DNA of 64,000 bases from Oleiphilus sp. (GCA_006212045.1 PZPK01000016.1:1-64000); one strand, 5' to 3'; counted from the first letter of the stretch, positions 15,264 through 22,694 are shown. The notes: a model not told the origin generated them from the sequence alone. A program made the numbers and translations.

Positions 15264-16235
15264 TTAAGATTCTGTTTTCTTAGGTCGACCAGGCTTACGT
15301 GGCCGGTTGCGCGCTCTTTCTTCTTCACGTATGCGTTTCTGCTGCTCATGCTCTTCAGTCATGTACTCACGGTCAGAGATGGACTGCATGAGTTCTTGTT
15401 CATTGAAGGTGTAATCAATGGAGAGGGGCTCTACGTAGTCGCCTAGCTGAGCATGCAGTTTGTTGACCGTTAGCGTTGCGCGCGCCTGAATTGCTTTGCA
15501 GTGAATATCTACGTTGGTAATGGCAACCGATAGAGAGTTGTCCTGACCTGTTTGAGCGATCTCATTGAGCTGGTCAATCATTTGCTCAAACTCATCAATT
15601 CTCAGATTGATTTCGTTAGCGAGGGCATTGGCCTCATAACGAATGTCATTCACATAGTCGGGATACTTGGCGTTCAGTTGTCGGCGACCTGCCAAGGTAT
15701 CGAGGAGGGCTCGGTGTTCTAACTGCTTGGTTTCTTTATCGAGTTCCAGATCCGCTTTTTCGGCTTCCAACTTGCGAATTCGGTCACGCATTTCTTGATA
15801 AGAAAGGGCTTGTAGGTCAGGGCCGTTTTCAGAGTCACTGTCGGCTAGCAGCTCTTCGATGATTTCTACGTCTAGCTTCGCCAATGAGACGAGTTTCTTT
15901 TGTCCCAGCCCTGTTAGCTTGGGTCTCTTTGATTCTGGGACTGAGAGTAGTAGTCTTGCGACCTGCATTTTCTCTCGCACAGTTCGCATCTTGAATCCGG
16001 CGCTTTTGAGCCAGGTTTCAAATTCGCCGTGGGGCAGTTTTTCTTTAAGCGCCAAGAAACAAAATCCTTGCTGAGCTTGTGCGCGTACAAGATGATTTTG
16101 TTGCTCAAGCAGAAGGTCCTTAAGTTCCTCAATGTCTTCAGGTATGTCGACTGATATTGGAATGTTTGAATTTACTAGGTTGGCTAATTCCTTTTCCAGA
16201 TCGGCCTCGGGGGCCGTTATCACGATGTCTGTCAT
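15264..16235 (-). CDS. early DNA-binding protein with AT-hook tail
   Basis: The 323-residue protein has an N-terminal region with LPHGEFETWLKSAGFKMRTV, similar to DUF3102-like phage proteins. A long coiled coil follows (about 165-190), then a helical middle and a C-terminal RPRKPGRPKK, a canonical AT-hook (GRP core). It probably binds AT-rich DNA, perhaps assisting transpososome formation or acting as a nucleoid-like factor. It sits directly upstream of the transposase gene in the early transcript. Confidence 0.65.
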   Translation of the reverse strand: MTDIVITAPEADLEKELANLVNSNIPISVDIPEDIEELKDLLLEQQNHLVRAQAQQGFCFLALKEKLPHGEFETWLKSAGFKMRTVREKMQVARLLLSVPESKRPKLTGLGQKKLVSLAKLDVEIIEELLADSDSENGPDLQALSYQEMRDRIRKLEAEKADLELDKETKQLEHRALLDTLAGRRQLNAKYPDYVNDIRYEANALANEINLRIDEFEQMIDQLNEIAQTGQDNSLSVAITNVDIHCKAIQARATLTVNKLHAQLGDYVEPLSIDYTFNEQELMQSISDREYMTEEHEQQKRIREEERARNRPRKPGRPKKTES

Positions 16236-16309
16236 ATTTGACGTCTCCTATTTTAAAACGGCGCTGGCGCCGTTTTGCCATGTGTGCGTATTGATTTTTC
16301 TTGGTTTGG

Positions 16310-16609
16310 TTAGCTTGCTTTTCTAAGCTCTGATTCCGCAGCGCCTTTTGCTGGGAGTCGGCCTCTCGTGCTGTTGCCGCGGAGCTTTTTGTACTTGGCT
16401 GGACATGTCAGATATTTCCCAGGCCAGAGTTTTTCGGTGGGAATGTCGATAATTGAAGAAATGGCATAAGCGACTGGATGGCTCACTTTGGTGCCTCGTA
16501 TTACTTCCGTTACAACGGATTTACTTACCGACTCTTGTTCGGCGACTTTCGTCAAGGTCCAACCTCTTTTTTGCAGCTCACAAACAATTTCCGCCCAATG
16601 TAAAAGCAT
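16310..16609 (-). CDS. ner: Ner/Nlp-family early regulator
   Basis: The 100-residue protein starts at ATG 16609 after AGAGGA; an open frame reaches farther up but crosses the promoter region. The winged/HTH pattern WAEIVCELQKRGWTLTKVAEQESVSKSVVTEVI...PTEKLWPGKY matches the Ner family, which in Mu lowers early transcription after lytic onset. The basic tail KKLRGNSTRGRLPAKGA is longer than in Mu Ner. It is the first gene of the leftward early operon and faces the repressor gene across 134 bases of operator DNA. Confidence 0.82.
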   Translation of the reverse strand: MLLHWAEIVCELQKRGWTLTKVAEQESVSKSVVTEVIRGTKVSHPVAYAISSIIDIPTEKLWPGKYLTCPAKYKKLRGNSTRGRLPAKGAAESELRKAS

Positions 16610-16653
16610 TCTTTTTTGATCCTCTCTATGCGATACTGACACGATAAATCTAA

Positions 16654-16699
16654 AATGTTCGATAAATTGAACATTAATTCTATATGTGGGACATGTCAA
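16654..16699 (-). promoter_or_regulatory. early promoter with overlapping operator
   Basis: On the minus strand TTGACA (16699-16694), a 17-bp spacer and TAATGT (16676-16671) form a strong sigma-70 promoter driving ner-muA-muB. A perfect 7-bp dyad AATGTTC/GAACATT with an 8-bp spacer (16654-16675) covers the -10 and start point. TTCTATA(T/G)GTGG occurs as a direct repeat at 16678 and 16729. Repressor or Ner binding here would close the promoter. Confidence 0.75.
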
Positions 16700-16743
16700 C
16701 CTTTCATGCATCACAATTAATAATAATGTTCTATAGGTGGAAT

Positions 16744-17160
16744 ATGGCTTCTGTTGGTTCGCGACTACAGGAAGAAAGAAAACGGCTAAAAATAAGTCAG
16801 GCCGAATTTGGAAAGATAGGTGGGTGTGGAAGAACCACACAGATTCGGTACGAGTCTGATGAGGGGTCTCCAACTCTTGATTATTTGGACAGGATTGGAG
16901 ATGCCGGTGCAGACATTATCTATATCGTTTCAGGAGAAAGATCCGGAAAGGCGAGATACGAATCACCGCTGGAAGCGATGCAGGTTGTAATCGAAGTACA
17001 AGAAGAACTAAAGCTCAAACTTGAAGCAGAGCAAATTAGGAATCTGACAGGGTTGACCTATTCCGCAAGTCTTGATCGCGAACAGTTAAAGGCAGTTGTG
17101 CTTGGCTCCTACCAACTTGATGGCATTGACATTGGCACCCCCTCTGAATCGAAACAATAA
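16744..17160 (+). CDS. XRE-type phage repressor
   Basis: The 138-residue product starts at ATG 16744 with AGGTGGA just upstream. The N-terminal helix-turn-helix SRLQEERKRLKISQAEFGKIGGCGRTTQIRYESDE covers about residues 5-40. A linking segment SPTLDYLDRIGDAGADIIYIVSGER is typical of XRE regulators in prophages. The C-terminal half is helical and probably forms oligomers; there is no S24 protease domain. It is divergent from ner, the position of Mu c, and is the best candidate for lysogeny maintenance. Confidence 0.8.
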   Translation: MASVGSRLQEERKRLKISQAEFGKIGGCGRTTQIRYESDEGSPTLDYLDRIGDAGADIIYIVSGERSGKARYESPLEAMQVVIEVQEELKLKLEAEQIRNLTGLTYSASLDREQLKAVVLGSYQLDGIDIGTPSESKQ

Positions 17161-17710
17161 ATTTCATCAACATATCTTTTTCCTTACAACGTTTCCGGTC
17201 GGCTAGATTCTCTTTATCATTTTTCACAGAATAATCCTTGAACTCCAGCGTCGCTGGCTGCTGCCCAGCAACATTGTTATTTGGTTACCGTATATCGTAT
17301 TATTTGGCCACTAAATCTACACCGTCCTTCCGCCCCGTATCGCGGAGCTTTGCGCAGCTTTCGCTGTGCGTACTTCCGTGGTCGGGTCGAGAGCGGCGAA
17401 TACAATACCCCTTGTGGGAAATACCCGCCGGTTCGTGTAGAGCCAGTTGAGGCCCGGCCTGCCAATGCCTCAAAGCAATGTGAATAGTTGATCATTTGTT
17501 TAGGAATCTGACAAGCGCCGCCCCGTCAAATGCGAGTGTGATGGAGTTCACGCCACCTGACACCGCGTGTCGCCTTTTACAGCATCGAGTTCACAAAAAG
17601 GCCCCAAAAGCGACAAATTTGTCGCATCGTGAACAAATGTAAAACTGCAGTTGTCCAGACTTTTATGTGATGTATTCCACGAAATTTACGTGGTCTGAAT
17701 GAGGGCGGAT
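17161..17710. other. 550-bp non-coding region downstream of the repressor
   Basis: No supported gene. 17235-17500 is GC-rich, with short inverted repeats such as CCAGC/GCTGG, and looks like a degenerate extragenic repeat. 17540-17700 carries operator-like palindromes before the next gene. A weak promoter, TTGTCC (about 17652) with TATTCC (about 17674), could drive the gene at 17711. Confidence 0.45.
17546..17634. promoter_or_regulatory. palindromic operator cluster upstream of second XRE gene
   Basis: A perfect 16-bp palindrome GCGACAAATTTGTCGC (17610-17625) lies between GTTCAC (17589-17594) and its complement GTGAAC (17629-17634), with another GTTCAC at 17546-17551. Farther down, CCACG/CGTGG flank AAATTTA next to the gene start. 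This is the expected architecture for an autoregulated XRE protein. Confidence 0.5.
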
Positions 17711-18079
17711 ATGAAAAATGGGACACATATCAGGTGTTTGCTGGCAAGAGAAGCGGCACAGTTATCCCAAACGGAAGCCGCACGGCGATTGAATCGCAGT
17801 GTGCGTTCGATCCAGCGGCTGGAAAAACACGATCGGGAAGATGTCTCCATCTTTCAGCAACTGGGAGATATATACGAATGCTCACCGATTTGGCTGGAAT
17901 ATGGCCTGGGCCCCATGCAAAAAGATTCGCGCCTGGCTGGAATTGCCAGCACCTGGTCTCGGCTTTCGGAGCGACAGCGCGATATGTTTTGGAAACTTTT
18001 GATTCAAATACTGGAGAGTAATCAGCATGCAAAAACAAGCGATCGCATTCTTTATGATTATATTGGCTTCTTCCTTTAG
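17711..18079 (+). CDS. second XRE-type regulator
   Basis: The 122-residue protein starts at ATG 17711 (GAGGGCGG upstream). Its N-terminal helix-turn-helix is REAAQLSQTEAARRLNRSVRSIQRLEK, followed by a DIYECSPIWLEYGLGPM segment common to small phage regulators. The C-terminus is a helical tail. It is separated from the first repressor by 550 bases with its own palindromic operator, so it may regulate the two secreted-protein genes downstream rather than lysogeny. Confidence 0.65.
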   Translation: MKNGTHIRCLLAREAAQLSQTEAARRLNRSVRSIQRLEKHDREDVSIFQQLGDIYECSPIWLEYGLGPMQKDSRLAGIASTWSRLSERQRDMFWKLLIQILESNQHAKTSDRILYDYIGFFL

Positions 18080-18401
18080 CCATGGTTATGACTCCATCGC
18101 GCAGCAGGTTTTTAATTATGAATGCCAGCAGCTGAATCATCTCGATTGCAAGTTCCAGTGTGACTATCGTGGGCCCGGTGATTTGACCTTTCATGTTGAA
18201 AAGGGCTTTGATGAAAAAGACGAGCACTGCCAGTATGAATTTGGAAAGGTATTGTTGCGATACGCTGCCCATGGTGGCGAGCTATATAAAACCACGTACG
18301 AATCCAAAGGCGATGACTACTATCGAAAACATCAGATAACCAATCGCAATGGAAGGAAAATTTCTTGGGAGTGCAGTATTGCATCTGGACAGTGCGAATA
18401 A
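18027..18401 (+). CDS. secreted cysteine-rich protein of unknown function
   Basis: The 124-residue product begins with signal peptide MQKQAIAFFMIILASSFSHG and a mature chain holding six cysteines, including CQQLNHLDCKFQC and WECSIASGQC, consistent with disulfides in the periplasm or outside. It overlaps the preceding regulator gene by 53 bases in another frame, implying coupled expression. No family is recognised. It may alter the lysogen's surface, for example superinfection exclusion, but this is inference. Confidence 0.6.
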   Translation: MQKQAIAFFMIILASSFSHGYDSIAQQVFNYECQQLNHLDCKFQCDYRGPGDLTFHVEKGFDEKDEHCQYEFGKVLLRYAAHGGELYKTTYESKGDDYYRKHQITNRNGRKISWECSIASGQCE

Positions 18402-18531
18402 ACATCACCGACAAGCCGTTTAAAGGGTGTTTAACTTCAACGATCGCTTTTTAGAGGTGCCATTACCGCACTTTCAATTTTAGGCGCTTAAAACGGCCTA
18501 GAATCGCTCAGATTATTTTAGCCTGGGAGAA

Positions 18532-19059
18532 ATGACCGTGAGAATAAAAACGAGCTGTGTGCTCCAACTAATAATCCTTGTACTTAGTTTTAATGTGTGT
18601 GCGGATGAATATGATGATTCGCTAGTTGACCGTGCCAATGTTTTTTTGAGCGAAGAGTATTCGCTTTTAGAAATCACCAATCCCGAATCACTTATAAGAA
18701 ACTGGAATCAAATCGAAGGGATTGACTTACTCACATTTATGTACAAAGAAAAGAGTGCTCATTTTAGCCGAACTAATGCCGCTCCTCATATGCTTCACAA
18801 ATGGGCAAATCAAAGAGCATCTTACGCAATGTTGAATCACAACGATCCGGTCGTTTATTCTCTTGTGGCGATGATAGAAAACTACAGATATTTTTTGAGA
18901 CTCAGATTGAATGACGGCAATGGCCGCCCGTATCAGGGAGATACATATTACGAGGCAAAACACCTAGTTATTAATGCAGGTCGTCGTCTGGCTACTCTCG
19001 TGGACCAGAAGTATACTGACGCAAAAATTCTTCGCCCCGAAAAAGTAATAGAGTTTTAA
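18532..19059 (+). CDS. secreted protein of unknown function
   Basis: The 175-residue product starts at ATG 18532 after GGGAGA. A signal peptide TSCVLQLIILVLSFNVCA precedes a helical mature domain (YDDSLVDRANVFLSEEYSLLE...ARRLATLVDQKYTDAK) without cysteines. It is not recognised. It lies between the cysteine-rich secreted protein and the rightward late promoter, so it is likely expressed in the lysogen rather than as a late gene. Confidence 0.6.
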   Translation: MTVRIKTSCVLQLIILVLSFNVCADEYDDSLVDRANVFLSEEYSLLEITNPESLIRNWNQIEGIDLLTFMYKEKSAHFSRTNAAPHMLHKWANQRASYAMLNHNDPVVYSLVAMIENYRYFLRLRLNDGNGRPYQGDTYYEAKHLVINAGRRLATLVDQKYTDAKILRPEKVIEF

Positions 19060-19114
19060 ACAAACGTTGAAGACCAATCTTACGCTCAACGAACTAAACG
19101 TTAGATAGCTAAAA

Positions 19115-19156
19115 CTTCCCCCGAAATATTTCACGTGTTGGCCTTTATCCTATCCT
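19115..19156 (+). promoter_or_regulatory. late promoter for the rightward head/tail operon
   Basis: Core CCCCCGAAATATTTCACGTG (within 19115-19139) contains the perfect palindrome GAAATATTTC (19123-19132). Two overlapping TATCCT -10 candidates begin 13 and 18 bases after it (19146 and 19151). No -35 is visible. It matches 7949-7973 on the other strand. A start point near 19158-19163 would leave almost no leader before the first ATG. Confidence 0.78.
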
Positions 19157-19162
19157 CGGATA

Positions 19163-20419
19163 ATGGGCCCTATGAAAAATACACCGCACACAATCTATGA
19201 CTTCAAGGGCCTCGACGATTGGTTTGAAGTGTTCCGCGCGGGAACCCAAACCGATAGCAAGGGGCGTGAAGCCACCTTCACCCAGGACGACCTTGACAGC
19301 ATTGTTGCCAACCATAGCGCTGAGCAACCTGCGCCTTTGGTCGTTGGGCATCCCCAACAAAATCACCCTGCCTATGGCTGGACCGCAGGGCTGAAGCGCG
19401 ACGGTGACGTGTTGCTGGCTAAGGCCCAAGATGTGGTGCCCGAATTCCAGTCTGCGGTTGAGGCCAAACAATATCGTCACCGTTCAGTGTCTTTGGTGCC
19501 AGCCGAAAATGGCTATCGCTTGCGCCATATCGGTTTTCTCGGGGCTGTTGCGCCCGCTGTGCCAGGTCTGAAAGATATTGCCTTTAATGCGGGTGATGAA
19601 TCCGCCACGTTTGAATTCTCGGTTGACGACGCTGTTCGCAGTGTTAGCTGGCGCTTTGGTTCCATTGCCACGCTATTCCGCCGATTTAAAAACTGGTTTA
19701 TCGAACAGGAAGGGGCCGAGGCAGCCGAGCAGCTGATTCCGGAATACACACTTGAAGATCTCACCACCGCGCAAGAACGCATTACCAGCGATCTGGACCG
19801 CAGCGAATTAAAAAACAGTTTTCAGGATTCGCGAAAAAATTCCACTGACACCATCACTATTCACTCCGATTCACCAGAGGAGACTCCTATGTCGGACAAA
19901 AAATCATTTAGCCAGGCAGATCTGGACGCGGCGGTGGAGGCTGCTGTTGCACCGCTAAAACAGGAGCGCGATGCGCTCAAGCAACAACAGCAAGAAGCCT
20001 CCTTTAATACCAAGCGACAGGAAGCAACAACTTTTGTCAATGGATTGGTCGACAAGGGCGTGCTGCTACCTTCGCAATCGGGCGGCATGATCGAGTTTCT
20101 GGCGGCACTAGATGGCGATGAAGAATCCAGCTTCGAGTTCAGCGTTGGAGAAGGTGAGCAGGCACAGACCAAAAAATCAACGCCTCAATCCTTCATGAAA
20201 GAGTGGCTGAGCGCGCTACCAAAACAAATTGAATTCAATCGCAAGTCCGATGCAGGTGACGATCTGGATGACAGCACCAGCTCCGATTATGCAGCGCCAA
20301 ATGGCATGACCGTCGATCCGGATCGTGCCGCGCTGGATAAGAAAGCGATGGATTATTCCAAACAGCACAACGTCGATTACGCGACGGCTGTTCAACTAGT
20401 GGCGCAGGAGGATTCGTGA
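19163..20419 (+). CDS. prohead protease with C-terminal scaffold (Mu gpI-like)
   Basis: The 418-residue head maturation protein has a protease domain at about 1-150 with conserved VVGHPQQNHPAYGWTAGLKRDGD, the YRHRSVSLVP segment that places the catalytic residues, and IGFLGAVAPAVPGLKDIAF. The C-terminal half is acidic and helical (scaffold). An ATG at 19172 is an alternative start. It is the first gene of the rightward late operon, followed immediately by the decoration protein and major capsid genes. Confidence 0.9.
   Translation: MGPMKNTPHTIYDFKGLDDWFEVFRAGTQTDSKGREATFTQDDLDSIVANHSAEQPAPLVVGHPQQNHPAYGWTAGLKRDGDVLLAKAQDVVPEFQSAVEAKQYRHRSVSLVPAENGYRLRHIGFLGAVAPAVPGLKDIAFNAGDESATFEFSVDDAVRSVSWRFGSIATLFRRFKNWFIEQEGAEAAEQLIPEYTLEDLTTAQERITSDLDRSELKNSFQDSRKNSTDTITIHSDSPEETPMSDKKSFSQADLDAAVEAAVAPLKQERDALKQQQQEASFNTKRQEATTFVNGLVDKGVLLPSQSGGMIEFLAALDGDEESSFEFSVGEGEQAQTKKSTPQSFMKEWLSALPKQIEFNRKSDAGDDLDDSTSSDYAAPNGMTVDPDRAALDKKAMDYSKQHNVDYATAVQLVAQEDS
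19889..20419 (+). CDS. nested scaffold protein from internal start
   Basis: An in-frame ATG at codon 243 of the protease gene is preceded by AGAGGAG at ideal spacing. It would produce a 176-residue MSDKKSFSQADLDAAVEAAV... scaffold identical to the protease C-terminus. Mu makes its scaffold Z from an internal start in gene I, so the same arrangement is expected. The scaffold shapes the prohead and is cleaved by the protease. Confidence 0.65.
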   Translation: MSDKKSFSQADLDAAVEAAVAPLKQERDALKQQQQEASFNTKRQEATTFVNGLVDKGVLLPSQSGGMIEFLAALDGDEESSFEFSVGEGEQAQTKKSTPQSFMKEWLSALPKQIEFNRKSDAGDDLDDSTSSDYAAPNGMTVDPDRAALDKKAMDYSKQHNVDYATAVQLVAQEDS

Positions 20420-20757
20420 TGCCAAAAACCCATATACCCGTTTGTCCGATCACCGTCACTGCCAATGGCGTGCTTATTGCCAACCGCTTTGTCGGCGCAG
20501 ATAAAGCACAAGCCGGTGCTGGTGCCAATACTCTCGGCGTTGCCATGCATCCTGCAGAGGATGGTGATGATGCCACCATCGAAACCCTTGGAGTCGTCTC
20601 CGTTGAAACGGGTGCGTCCGTGACAATTGATTCGCTGGTGGAATCGGACGCCTCGGGGCGCGCAGTTGATCAATCGGCTGGCGAAGCGGTTGGGCGTGCA
20701 TTAGATGGTTCAGCGGCTGCTGGTGAGTTTGTCCGCGTACTTTTGATTCGTAACTAA
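20419..20757 (+). CDS. capsid decoration-like protein (DUF2190)
   Basis: The 112-residue protein matches DUF2190, a small all-beta family encoded between protease and capsid genes in many phages and thought to decorate the capsid. It shows VTANGVLIANRFVGAD, an LGVA motif and VSVETGASVTI strands. ATG 20419 overlaps the protease stop (TGATG), with CAGGAGG upstream. Confidence 0.78.
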   Translation: MPKTHIPVCPITVTANGVLIANRFVGADKAQAGAGANTLGVAMHPAEDGDDATIETLGVVSVETGASVTIDSLVESDASGRAVDQSAGEAVGRALDGSAAAGEFVRVLLIRN

Positions 20758-20769
20758 GGAGTAATCGCA

Positions 20770-21705
20770 ATGACATTGAGCAGAGCGCAAGCACGAGTAG
20801 TCGATCCGGTTCTTTCCCGGACGGCTCAAGGCTATAAAAGCCAGGAATTTGTAGGGCATCACCTGATGCCGTTTGTCAATATATCCCGATCCGGCGTGAT
20901 GTTGATGAAGTTTGGTAAGGAAGCGTTTGTGCGCTATCTGACACGTCGCGCACCTGGTTCAAAGGTCAGTCGTGTGCAGTATGGATTTGCCTCAGAGCCC
21001 GTCGCATTATTCCAAGATAGTTTGGAAGGCGTTGTACCTCGTGAGTGGATACGCGACAGTGAATCTCTACCGGGCGTTAATCACCAAATCACGGCTGTAA
21101 ACAATGTAATGCGCAGCATCATGCTGGGCCACGAGGTTGACGTCGCTGCATTGGCATTGGATGCCAACAACTATGGCATCAATAACAAGATTGCATTGAC
21201 ATCGGGTGTCGATAGCTGGGAAGTCGGCACGGTGAATGTTGCCAAGCAGTTCCGTGCTTATCGCGAGGCAATTCGAGCCCAGATTGGTGTTTACCCCAAT
21301 ACGGTTGTGTTCTCTCCGGACGACTGGAATGCCCTGGCCGAAAACGCGGATGTGCGCGATCGCTTCAAGTACACCAGCTCGGACTCGCTGACCACAGCGA
21401 TGGCGGCCAAGTACCTCGAAGTCGACAACGTGTATATCGGAAAGTCTGTCTCGACAGTAGAAGCGGATGCCGCCTTCGATGATATCTGGACGCACACGGT
21501 GCTGGCTTACGTGCCACCTGAAAGCGAGCGCAATATCGCGGTGCCGTCGTACGGCTACAGCTACCGACTCGATGGCCACCCCATGGTTGAGGAGGGCTAT
21601 TACGAGAAGGATATCAAGTCCTGGGTGTATCCCGTTGAGTATGAGCGTCGCCCATACCTGGTCGGGATGAATGCCGGGTTTCTGATTCAAGGCGCAGCGG
21701 GCTAA
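20770..21705 (+). CDS. major capsid protein (Mu gpT-like)
   Basis: The 311-residue protein forms the icosahedral shell. It follows protease/scaffold and decoration genes and has the expected length. HK97-type features include an N-terminal arm, a long central helix region (VAKQFRAYREAIRAQIGVYPNTVVFSPDDWNAL, a block conserved in phage major capsid proteins) and the C-terminal PVEYERRPYLVGMNAGFLI beta segment. AAGGAG lies upstream of the ATG. Confidence 0.88.
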   Translation: MTLSRAQARVVDPVLSRTAQGYKSQEFVGHHLMPFVNISRSGVMLMKFGKEAFVRYLTRRAPGSKVSRVQYGFASEPVALFQDSLEGVVPREWIRDSESLPGVNHQITAVNNVMRSIMLGHEVDVAALALDANNYGINNKIALTSGVDSWEVGTVNVAKQFRAYREAIRAQIGVYPNTVVFSPDDWNALAENADVRDRFKYTSSDSLTTAMAAKYLEVDNVYIGKSVSTVEADAAFDDIWTHTVLAYVPPESERNIAVPSYGYSYRLDGHPMVEEGYYEKDIKSWVYPVEYERRPYLVGMNAGFLIQGAAG

Positions 21706-21715
21706 GGAGGCTGTC

Positions 21716-22087
21716 ATGAGTAATGAAGAAATTCTAATCGCGTGCTTTGTTGTTTCGCCTATCTTGTTTGAGGGTGAGCGCGTGGTCAACAAGGATGTGT
21801 CACTGACTTCTAAGCAGATTTCGCGCTTTAAGAAGCTAGACCCTTGTCCGATTGTCGTGAAGGAAAACGAAGCGAGCAATTCGTTGGCTTCGGAGCCAGG
21901 CGGTTCGACAGTGCAGTCTCCAGAGGCGACTGCGGGTTCTGATCCAAACGATTCTGGGGGGGCAGCGGCCGACCCGGATGAGGGTTCAGAGCCCGGTGAC
22001 TCGAAGGAGCCAGTTTCCGCGACTGAAAATAAGTCCGATACGGCAGCCAAACCCAAACCCAAGTCCAAGCCGCAGGCCAAGAAGTAG
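21716..22087 (+). CDS. small head-associated protein with low-complexity tail
   Basis: The 123-residue product has an ordered N-terminus (EEILIACFVVSPILFEGERVVNKDV...RFKKLDPCPIVV) and a Ser/Pro/Asp-rich tail ending in alternating Lys-Pro (KPKPKSKPQAKK). GGAGG precedes ATG. Proteins of this type sit between capsid and gp36 genes in Mu-like phages. Function is unknown, possibly head completion. Confidence 0.6.
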   Translation: MSNEEILIACFVVSPILFEGERVVNKDVSLTSKQISRFKKLDPCPIVVKENEASNSLASEPGGSTVQSPEATAGSDPNDSGGAAADPDEGSEPGDSKEPVSATENKSDTAAKPKPKSKPQAKK

Positions 22088-22129
22088 GCTTGTGGCTTCG
22101 TTATAACCCAAGCGAAGCGAAGAGAGGGG

Positions 22130-22159
22130 TGGGTCCGGTTACCGGTGACCGGGCCCACG
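22130..22159. other. GC-rich hairpin near the exact centre of the prophage
   Basis: GTGGGTCCGGT pairs with ACCGGGCCCAC (one mismatch) around a short loop. No T tract follows, so it is not a standard terminator. It is about 100 bp from the midpoint of the element (22242), where Mu keeps its strong gyrase site between head genes. Confidence 0.4.
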
Positions 22160-22193
22160 CAGTCCCTATAGCCGGATAACGTTGGAGCAATGC

Positions 22194-22694
22194 ATGTACG
22201 CCACCCTTCAAAACCTCTGTACCCAGTATGGGTATCGTGAAATTTCTCAATTGTTGTGTGATGAGGATTCGCTGCTAACAGAGGACATGTTGCGCACGGC
22301 CATCGCGGGAGGCGATCTGACTGTGTATACAGCAGAAGAACAGGAAGACATCGCGGCAGCCGTGAACCGTGGCAATGATGCATTGACCAGGCAAAGTGCC
22401 TTGATGGATAGCCGTATTGCTTCGGCTTACAACCTGCCTCTACCCGCAACGGCCATTGCTGCATCACCGCTGGAGGAATGTTGCCTGGCACTGACTCGTG
22501 CCTATTTGTGTGATGACAGCGACAACACCTCTCAAGTTATCGAGGGGTCACGCACACGTTGGATCAAGTGGCTGGTGGATCTGGCCAGTGGGCAAACCGT
22601 GATTCCGGGCGGAGATCGTATCGGCGACGGCGGAATCGACAAGCAATTTCATAGTACGGCCGTGAGTGATCGCACGGATTTGAGCAACTATTAA
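22194..22694 (+). CDS. head-tail joining protein (Mu gp36-like, DUF1320)
   Basis: The 166-residue product starts at ATG 22194 (TTGGAG upstream; a TTG at 22182 is less likely). It begins MYATLQNLCTQYGYREISQL and carries the DUF1320 segment ALTRQSALMDSRIASAYNLPLPATAIAASPLEECCLALTRAYLC. In Mu, gp36 is essential for head-tail morphogenesis. Gene order capsid, small protein, gp36 matches Mu. Confidence 0.85.
   Translation: MYATLQNLCTQYGYREISQLLCDEDSLLTEDMLRTAIAGGDLTVYTAEEQEDIAAAVNRGNDALTRQSALMDSRIASAYNLPLPATAIAASPLEECCLALTRAYLCDDSDNTSQVIEGSRTRWIKWLVDLASGQTVIPGGDRIGDGGIDKQFHSTAVSDRTDLSNY

Noticed and set aside
17277-17495. 72-codon minus-strand frame in the non-coding region after the repressor
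   Set aside because: Composition (Arg/Ser/Gly-rich, ending in the STGSTRTG type) is typical of translated extragenic repeats, and there is no ribosome site.
22130-22159. Transcription terminator in the capsid-gp36 gap
   Set aside because: The stem has no T tract, and the downstream genes have no evident promoter, so a stop here would silence the tail operon.
21067-22491. 474-codon open frame on the minus strand
   Set aside because: It lies opposite the major capsid and following genes, which are well supported on the plus strand; its translation has low-complexity, Arg/His-rich shadow composition.
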